Positions 8,214 through 12,841 of a stretch of 19,327 nucleotides of DNA are shown here, in pieces. How positions within the stretch are numbered: the first letter of the stretch is position 1; each line of letters starts with the position of its first letter. The position numbers were made by a program, and so were the translations under genes. Below the pieces are notes generated by a model. It ran no database searches. It was given only the letters and a program-made list of their open reading frames with translations, and was not told the origin of the DNA. Source of the stretch: CAYUNT01 sp964446285 (lineage in GTDB: Bacteria > Sumerlaeota > Sumerlaeia > SLMS01 > CAYUNT01); contig CAYUNT010000073.1 of NCBI GenBank assembly GCA_964446285.1, positions 1 through 19,327 of the forward strand, read 5' to 3'.

Positions 8214-8257
8214 ACACAAAGGCGCGAAGGCGCGAAGATGCCCTTCGCGCCTTTGTG
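8214..8257. repeat. Octamer repeat with 15-bp hairpin; possible terminator of trpB2
   Basis: Three 8-base units (ACACAAAG, GCGCGAAG, GCGCGAAG) lead into the reverse complement, giving perfect 15-bp arms at 8215-8229 and 8243-8257 around a 13-base loop. It is the same family as the array at 1940-1971. The strong hairpin lies 31 bases after the trpB2 stop and could end transcription, but no T-run follows, so it may instead be a REP-like element. Confidence 0.75.
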
Positions 8258-8278
8258 ACTTTAGCGTGAAAGAAGTTT

Positions 8279-9478
8279 ATGATTCCACTTTCCTCTCTGG
8301 CGCGGCGCTGGAGCGCCACTCCGCCCAATCTCCTCGCCGCGGAAATCGAAACGGCCCGCCGCGAAGGCCGCGCGCCGCTTGATATTGTCACGTCCAATCC
8401 GCACGAAAATGGACTCGAATTTCCCGCCGGGCAAATCGAGGAAATCGTCGCGCGCGCGATGAAAACGGTTCCTTCGGCGCGTGTGTATCGCCCCGATTCG
8501 CGCGGCCAGCCCGCCGCCCGCGAGGCCATCGCGGCCTATTACCAAAGGCGCGGCGCCAGAGATGCCAATCCTGAACGAATCGTCCTGACGGCGGGCACAA
8601 GCCTGGGCTACTATTACGCGCTGCGGATTTTACTCGAACCGGGCGACGAACTCCTCGCCCCCAGCCCGAGTTATCCGCTTTTTGATGATCTTTGCGCCGC
8701 CGCCGATGTTCATCTGCGCCTGTATCATCTGGCCGAACGTCCGGAGGCGGAAGGCGGATGGCGGCCCGATCTCGACGACATTGAATTCCAAATTACACCG
8801 CGAACGCGCGCCATTATCGTCGTTTCGCCGCACAACCCGACCGGATGCGTCTTTTCCGCCGCCGAATGGGAGCGGCTTGGAGCGTTGTGCCGGGGGCACA
8901 ACCTCGCCGTCATTCTCGACGAAGTGTTCTGCGAGTTTCTGGCCCCGGGTGCCCCCGCGCTTCCGCGTCCGCGCCCCGGAGAATTTCCGCTCGTTATCAC
9001 ACTGAACGGCTTTTCGAAGATGTTTTCGCTTCCGGGCTGGAAAGTCGCCTGGATGAAGGCGGATGGGGCTGATGGCGCGGAGGTTGCGCGGTTTTTGACC
9101 GCCGTCGAGCATCTATCCGACACCTTCTTGCCCGTGAACGAAGTGGCCCAGGCGGCGGTTCCGGCTGTATTCGAGGCTGGCGATCCGGCGGTTTGCGGCG
9201 CGCTCGCGCGCGAATATGCGCAGCGGCGCGAACTCGCCTTGGCGCATTCTCCGCTGCCTGTCCACCGGCCCGAAGGTGGAGTGTATTTGTGTCCGCGCCT
9301 GCCCGAAGGCATCGAGGATGAAGCCATCGCTTTGCGCGCCCTGCGCGAACAAAATCTGCTCATTCATCCGGGGTATTACTACAATTTGCCATCGCATCTT
9401 GTGATGACCTGCGTGTCCGCGCCCGAGCGGCTGCTCGATGGCCTTGGGCGGCTGCGGCGGGTGGTGGGGGACAAGTGA
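8279..9478 (+). CDS. PLP-dependent class I/II aminotransferase
   Basis: A 399-residue fold-type I aminotransferase of cytosolic type. Visible hallmarks are LTAGTSLGYYYAL (cofactor phosphate region, about residues 100-112), the SPHNPTG motif near residues 184-190, DEVFCEF near 214-220 (the Asp contacts the PLP ring nitrogen), and NGFSKMFSLPGWKVAW with the Schiff-base Lys247. The Arg that binds the substrate carboxylate should lie near the C-terminus but I could not fix it. Substrate specificity (aspartate, alanine or aromatic) cannot be told from these motifs. It follows trpB2 by 94 bases, with the octamer hairpin between, so co-transcription is uncertain; a link to aromatic amino acid metabolism is only suggested by position. 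The ATG at 8279 has a weak AAAGAAG ribosome site. Confidence 0.92.
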   Translation: MIPLSSLARRWSATPPNLLAAEIETARREGRAPLDIVTSNPHENGLEFPAGQIEEIVARAMKTVPSARVYRPDSRGQPAAREAIAAYYQRRGARDANPERIVLTAGTSLGYYYALRILLEPGDELLAPSPSYPLFDDLCAAADVHLRLYHLAERPEAEGGWRPDLDDIEFQITPRTRAIIVVSPHNPTGCVFSAAEWERLGALCRGHNLAVILDEVFCEFLAPGAPALPRPRPGEFPLVITLNGFSKMFSLPGWKVAWMKADGADGAEVARFLTAVEHLSDTFLPVNEVAQAAVPAVFEAGDPAVCGALAREYAQRRELALAHSPLPVHRPEGGVYLCPRLPEGIEDEAIALRALREQNLLIHPGYYYNLPSHLVMTCVSAPERLLDGLGRLRRVVGDK

Positions 9479-9480
9479 AA

Positions 9481-9525
9481 TGGGACCTCTGGGACGTATG
9501 AGACTTCTGCGACCTATGGGACATT
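9481..9525. repeat. 9-bp TGGGACnnn array, left arm
   Basis: Five units of period nine begin three bases after the aminotransferase stop: TGGGACCTC, TGGGACGTA, TGAGACTTC, TGCGACCTA and TGGGACATT. It is matched by an inverted five-unit array at 9616-9660. Confidence 0.85.
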
Positions 9526-9615
9526 TGCCCAAAAGGGCGTGTATGGTTATATATTTGGCAAGGCATTAGGCCCTGAAACGTTGGTGGCGCCAACAACCCG
9601 TTGTGTTTGCCCCAA
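9526..9615. other. 90-base core between the inverted 9-bp arrays
   Basis: It contains short self-complementary pieces: GCCC/GGGC around four A (about 9527-9538) and TTGG/CCAA around 9581-9593, plus an AT-rich patch around 9545-9556. No frame is convincing. With its flanking inverted arrays it looks like a repeat-bounded cassette or a folded RNA/DNA element upstream of the CYTH gene. Confidence 0.4.
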
Positions 9616-9660
9616 GTCCCATTTGTCCCATCGGTCCTATAGGTCCCATTTGTCTCATGA
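9616..9660. repeat. 9-bp array, inverted right arm
   Basis: Five units read GTCCCATTT, GTCCCATCG, GTCCTATAG, GTCCCATTT and GTCTCATGA, the reverse complement of the nnnTGGGAC form at 9481-9525. Both arms are exactly 45 bases, and the CYTH ribosome site follows within a few bases. Confidence 0.85.
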
Positions 9661-9680
9661 TTCAGGAGGGCATTCTCCTC

Positions 9681-10247
9681 ATGGCTATGGAAATCGAATG
9701 GGTGTTCGCGCTGACTCGCCTGCCGGGTCCGCCGCCCGCCTCGCGCGGAGTGAAAATCGTTCAGGCCTATCTTGTGAAAGGTTCCCCCTCGGTGCGGGTC
9801 CGCCTGATGGGAGAGCGCGGATACCTGACAATCAAAGCCGAAGTCCCTTTGCCCTCCGCCTCGCCCACGGCCTCGGCCTCACCCTCACCACCTCCTGCGT
9901 CCGCGCCGCCTGCGCCGTCCATGCCGGGACCATGCATTCGCGAGGAATTCGAGTATGAAATTCCCCCGGCCGATGCCCGGCGCCTGATCGAACTTGCGCC
10001 TTGGCGGCTGGAGAAGCGCCGCTACCACCTCGACGGCGGCTGGACGCTCGACATCTTCGAGGGCCGCCATGCCGGGCTGGTGCTGGCCGAATTCGAGATG
10101 CCCGAGCCGGGTCCGGCGCCCCCGCCGCCGCCTGGGTGGGAATGGATCGACGTATCGCAAAACCGCCGCTACAGCAACCAGCGCCTGGCCATAGAAGGAT
10201 TGCCTGATGGCTGCCCGTTTGCAAAGTTTGCCAGTCCTTCTATTTGA
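9681..10247 (+). CDS. CYTH-fold (triphosphate tunnel) protein
   Basis: A 188-residue protein with the signature order of a CYTH domain: MEIEW at the first strand, VKIVQAYL, VRVRLMGERGYLTIK, EEFEYEIPPADARRLIEL, KRRYHLDGGWTLDIFEG, LVLAEFEM, and a final YSNQRLA. CYTH enzymes bind triphosphates and metal in a beta-barrel; bacterial members of this length are mostly inorganic triphosphatases. Most tunnel residues (RxR, the LTIK Lys, EFE, KRR, AEFE) are present, but ExExK is EIEWV, so its Lys is lost. A Pro/Ser/Ala-only insert of about 30 residues (9846-9935) separates LTIK from EEFEYEIP, a place where the barrel is normally continuous. The ATG at 9681 has AGGAGGG ten bases upstream; AGGAG can pair with CTCCT just before the start, which might hide the ribosome site. 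The ATG at 9687 is an alternative. Confidence 0.82.
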   Translation: MAMEIEWVFALTRLPGPPPASRGVKIVQAYLVKGSPSVRVRLMGERGYLTIKAEVPLPSASPTASASPSPPPASAPPAPSMPGPCIREEFEYEIPPADARRLIELAPWRLEKRRYHLDGGWTLDIFEGRHAGLVLAEFEMPEPGPAPPPPPGWEWIDVSQNRRYSNQRLAIEGLPDGCPFAKFASPSI

Positions 10248-10495
10248 GGTTAAGGGAGGGTTATATTAAAATCCTCCAACACAAATCGCTTTGGCATGAA
10301 AAAAGCTTGGACATTTTATCCCGATTGTTCCTACACTTCGTATGAGCGGTTGCGCGCTCGTGTCGTTTTGTTGTTAATAGCCCTTCTCCTCAGGGCTTTT
10401 CGCCTCAGGCCGAGCATACCCCTTCATTCACAGGTTCCGCGTGGTTGGCGGCAGGCCGCACAATCCGGCAGTTCTTGTATTGAATCGAGCTTGGC
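10248..10495. other. Gap between the CYTH gene and the 549-residue gene
   Basis: These 248 bases hold an AT-rich leader and one hairpin (10379-10397). A 76-codon frame starting at 10296 runs into the next gene; it has no clear ribosome site and no recognisable product, so I do not call it. A promoter for the following gene probably lies here. Confidence 0.4.
10379..10400 (+). terminator. Possible intrinsic terminator
   Basis: AGCCCT (10379-10384) pairs with AGGGCT (10392-10397) around a 7-base loop and runs into four T (10397-10400). The stem is short and lies about 130 bases after the CYTH stop, so it is a modest candidate for separating the two genes. Confidence 0.4.
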
Positions 10496-12145
10496 ATGGG
10501 CTGGAAGAATTTATTGCACATTATAAAAACCTCAGGACACGAGGTTTACGATACGGCCCGCGAAAAGATTCGCGAGGCGGCATCGAATGCGCCTTTGCCC
10601 GGCTTTGGCTCTGAGGAAGAAGAAGAGATTGAACCGGACAACTCCAAAGACTCCCTGAATACCCGCCGGAAAAAGACCGCAGGCGGCCCGATGTGGGACT
10701 TGGATGCTCCTATCGACACCGGCGGACAGGCGGTCGGCGGGGAATCGGATGTCGGGCGTCCTTCAGAAAAAACTCCCCATCCACGCCCGGGGACGCCCGC
10801 GGAATCTTTCGGGAAGGGCCAGCCGCCTCCTTTTCCACCTTCCGCTTCCTCGGCATCGAACCAGCCCTCTTCCCCCGAAGCCCCCCCATCGCCGCCGGGA
10901 ACGCACGGCGCAGCCGGATTCTATCCGCGTCAAAAAGGCGAAAAAGAACCACCGAGCGGCGCAAATCGGGTTCGTGTTTCGCAGCCGATGGACACTTCGT
11001 ATCAGAGGAAGTCGTCCACGGTGGATTTTATTGAACGCCGTTACGGCGCGTATGGTGCGCAGGTGGCGGCTGCGATTCTGGCGCACGCCCTGCAACCGGG
11101 CGGAATTCAACGCCTGATGCAACGCCTGGACCTGAAGACATGGAATAACGACGCGCTGGATCACGATGAGATATTGCGGTTTATTCAAAACAAAGGACTT
11201 GAGACGTTTTGCAAGGCGTTGGGTATTCGCCTGAATCCTTCGAACGGCAAATCGAGTGTCCGAAATGAAGACACTGACACTCAGGATGATGACGCATCGC
11301 ACCGGGCATTGAGTATTAAAACCCCTGCTGGCAGTGATACAGGCCAAGGTGGAAAAGGTGCAATTCCCACTGCGCGTCCGTCGGCAATGCGGCTTTCACG
11401 CGGAGGCGAAGGAGATGGGAGCGCAGGCGCCTCGCCAAGAATCAAATTAGAGGGCCAGGATTTTAAGCCGATCCCGATTCAGGAACGGCTGCCGCGCCGC
11501 TTTGTTGGCAAAATGGAAAGTCCGGCGGCGCTAGGCGCGGGCCAGCCGCTTCCCGCTTCGCCGCCAACGCGCCATTTGGCGGCGGGCACAGGTTCAGCCG
11601 TGCCTTCGGTTCCCCTCACGCCCAAAGAACCCGGAGATACCGCCAAACTCGGTTCCAGCCCCGCCGCCAGGGACGGGCAAGAGATGGGGCTTCCTCCCCG
11701 CGCCGCTTCACAGGGCCTGAAAACGCAGCCTGCCTCGACTGAGGCCGATACTCAGGAGATACCCCCCCATCCGCCGTGTTCTCTTGAGCCTCCCGCTCCT
11801 CCTTCACTGCCCGCTCATGCTTCGCCGCCAGTTGCGACCGCGCCAGCGTTGTCCGCGATCCCGGCGCCGGCTCCTTCCCAACCGGCTCCTCCCGTGTATC
11901 CTGCGGCGCCTGTTCGCACTCCTGGCTTCTCATCGACGGGATCGAAGCATCCGGGCCAGGGTCTGGCGGGCAAGCCTGCGCGGCCTTCGGGCTACTCAAG
12001 CCCCTATGCCACCACCGGACCAGCCAGTCCCGAGGCCTTCCTGCGGCGCGTTATCGAGGAAACTCAGGTCCCGCTGACTCCTCCGCCCAAACCGGCTCCC
12101 GGCGTCCCGTCCAAGGAAAACAAATCCGGCAATTTACACAAATAG
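10496..12145 (+). CDS. Unrecognised proline-rich protein with one compact central domain
   Basis: A 549-residue protein that I do not recognise. The N-terminal 30 residues (MGWKNLLHIIKTSGHEVYDTAREKI by composition) could form an amphipathic helix. A low-complexity acidic/Pro-rich region follows. Residues about 162-250 are compact and non-repetitive (STVDFIERRYGAYGAQVAAAIL, then ALQPGGIQRLMQRLDLKTW, then ILRFIQNKGLETFCKALGIRLN) and look like a small all-helical domain. The rest is disordered, with a dense Pro/Ala/Ser stretch between about residues 420 and 500, and ends near a short helix, SPEAFLRRVIEETQ (from residue 511), similar to the end of the receiver/PATAN protein. There is no signal peptide or membrane segment. 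The ATG at 10496 has only a weak GAG upstream. It could be a scaffold or adaptor; that is inference from shape only. Confidence 0.75.
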   Translation: MGWKNLLHIIKTSGHEVYDTAREKIREAASNAPLPGFGSEEEEEIEPDNSKDSLNTRRKKTAGGPMWDLDAPIDTGGQAVGGESDVGRPSEKTPHPRPGTPAESFGKGQPPPFPPSASSASNQPSSPEAPPSPPGTHGAAGFYPRQKGEKEPPSGANRVRVSQPMDTSYQRKSSTVDFIERRYGAYGAQVAAAILAHALQPGGIQRLMQRLDLKTWNNDALDHDEILRFIQNKGLETFCKALGIRLNPSNGKSSVRNEDTDTQDDDASHRALSIKTPAGSDTGQGGKGAIPTARPSAMRLSRGGEGDGSAGASPRIKLEGQDFKPIPIQERLPRRFVGKMESPAALGAGQPLPASPPTRHLAAGTGSAVPSVPLTPKEPGDTAKLGSSPAARDGQEMGLPPRAASQGLKTQPASTEADTQEIPPHPPCSLEPPAPPSLPAHASPPVATAPALSAIPAPAPSQPAPPVYPAAPVRTPGFSSTGSKHPGQGLAGKPARPSGYSSPYATTGPASPEAFLRRVIEETQVPLTPPPKPAPGVPSKENKSGNLHK

Positions 12146-12196
12146 GCTTTTTGGCAGCCAATTCAGATGAGTTCAGACATATCGCAGGGAGAACCG

Positions 12197-12841
12197 ATGG
12201 CTCAACGCGGGGCAAAGGCGAAGCAGATTCATTTGCTGCTGCTGGTTTCGGCGCTTGTGTATCTGGCGTGGTCTGGATGGAACCCAAGCGGGCGCGTGAA
12301 CTGGTTTTTCGAGACCGTGCCGGCAATAATCGGCGGGATTATTTTGGCGGCCACCTACAGGCGGTTTCCGCTCACGACGGTGAGCTATTGCCTCGTCTGG
12401 TTTTTCTCACTGATCCTTATGACGGGCGGGCACTATACCTACGCTGAGGTGCCCATCGGTAATTGGGCGAAAGAGACGTTTGATCTGTCGCGCAATCACT
12501 TCGACCGCCTGGGGCATTTTTTCCAGGGCGTGATTCCGGCGTTTCTGGCGCGCGAACTGCTCGTGCGCACTTCACCGTTGCGTCCGGGCAAATGGCTTTT
12601 CTGGGTTTGTGTGAGTGTGGCGCTTGCCGTAAGCGCAGCTTATGAATTGTTCGAGTGGCGGTATGCCGTAACGTTTGGCGGACAGGCCGCCACGGATTTT
12701 CTCGGATCGCAAGGCGACGTGTGGGACGCCCAGCAAGATATGTTCATGGCGCTGCTTGGCGCGGTGACGAGCCTGCTGGCGCTTGGCCGCCTCCACAACC
12801 GTCAGCTGGCTCAATACAACACAAAAGCCGACGGGAGATAG
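12197..12841 (+). CDS. yjdF: YjdF/DUF2238 family integral membrane protein
   Basis: A 214-residue inner-membrane protein with about five to six hydrophobic segments (IHLLLLVSALVYLAW, IIGGIILAATY, LVWFFSLILMTGG, WLFWVCVSVALAVSAAYELFEW, FMALLGAVTSLLALG). The loops carry the DUF2238 signature residues: GGHYTYAEVP, the FDRLGHFFQGVIPA segment, AAYELFEW, and FLGSQGDVWDAQQDMFMALLG. The function of the family is not known; the conserved His, Glu and Asp residues near membrane edges suggest a metal or lipid-linked activity, which is speculation. The ATG at 12197 is preceded by AGGGAG at good spacing, better than the ATG at 12167. It is 51 bases after the proline-rich gene, possibly the same transcript. 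Its last 31 bases overlap tail to tail with the minus-strand deacetylase gene. Confidence 0.9.
   Translation: MAQRGAKAKQIHLLLLVSALVYLAWSGWNPSGRVNWFFETVPAIIGGIILAATYRRFPLTTVSYCLVWFFSLILMTGGHYTYAEVPIGNWAKETFDLSRNHFDRLGHFFQGVIPAFLARELLVRTSPLRPGKWLFWVCVSVALAVSAAYELFEWRYAVTFGGQAATDFLGSQGDVWDAQQDMFMALLGAVTSLLALGRLHNRQLAQYNTKADGR

Noticed and set aside
10296..10526. 76-codon frame with a hydrophobic stretch
   Set aside because: No ribosome site, overlaps the next gene start, contains the terminator-like hairpin, and resembles no known peptide.
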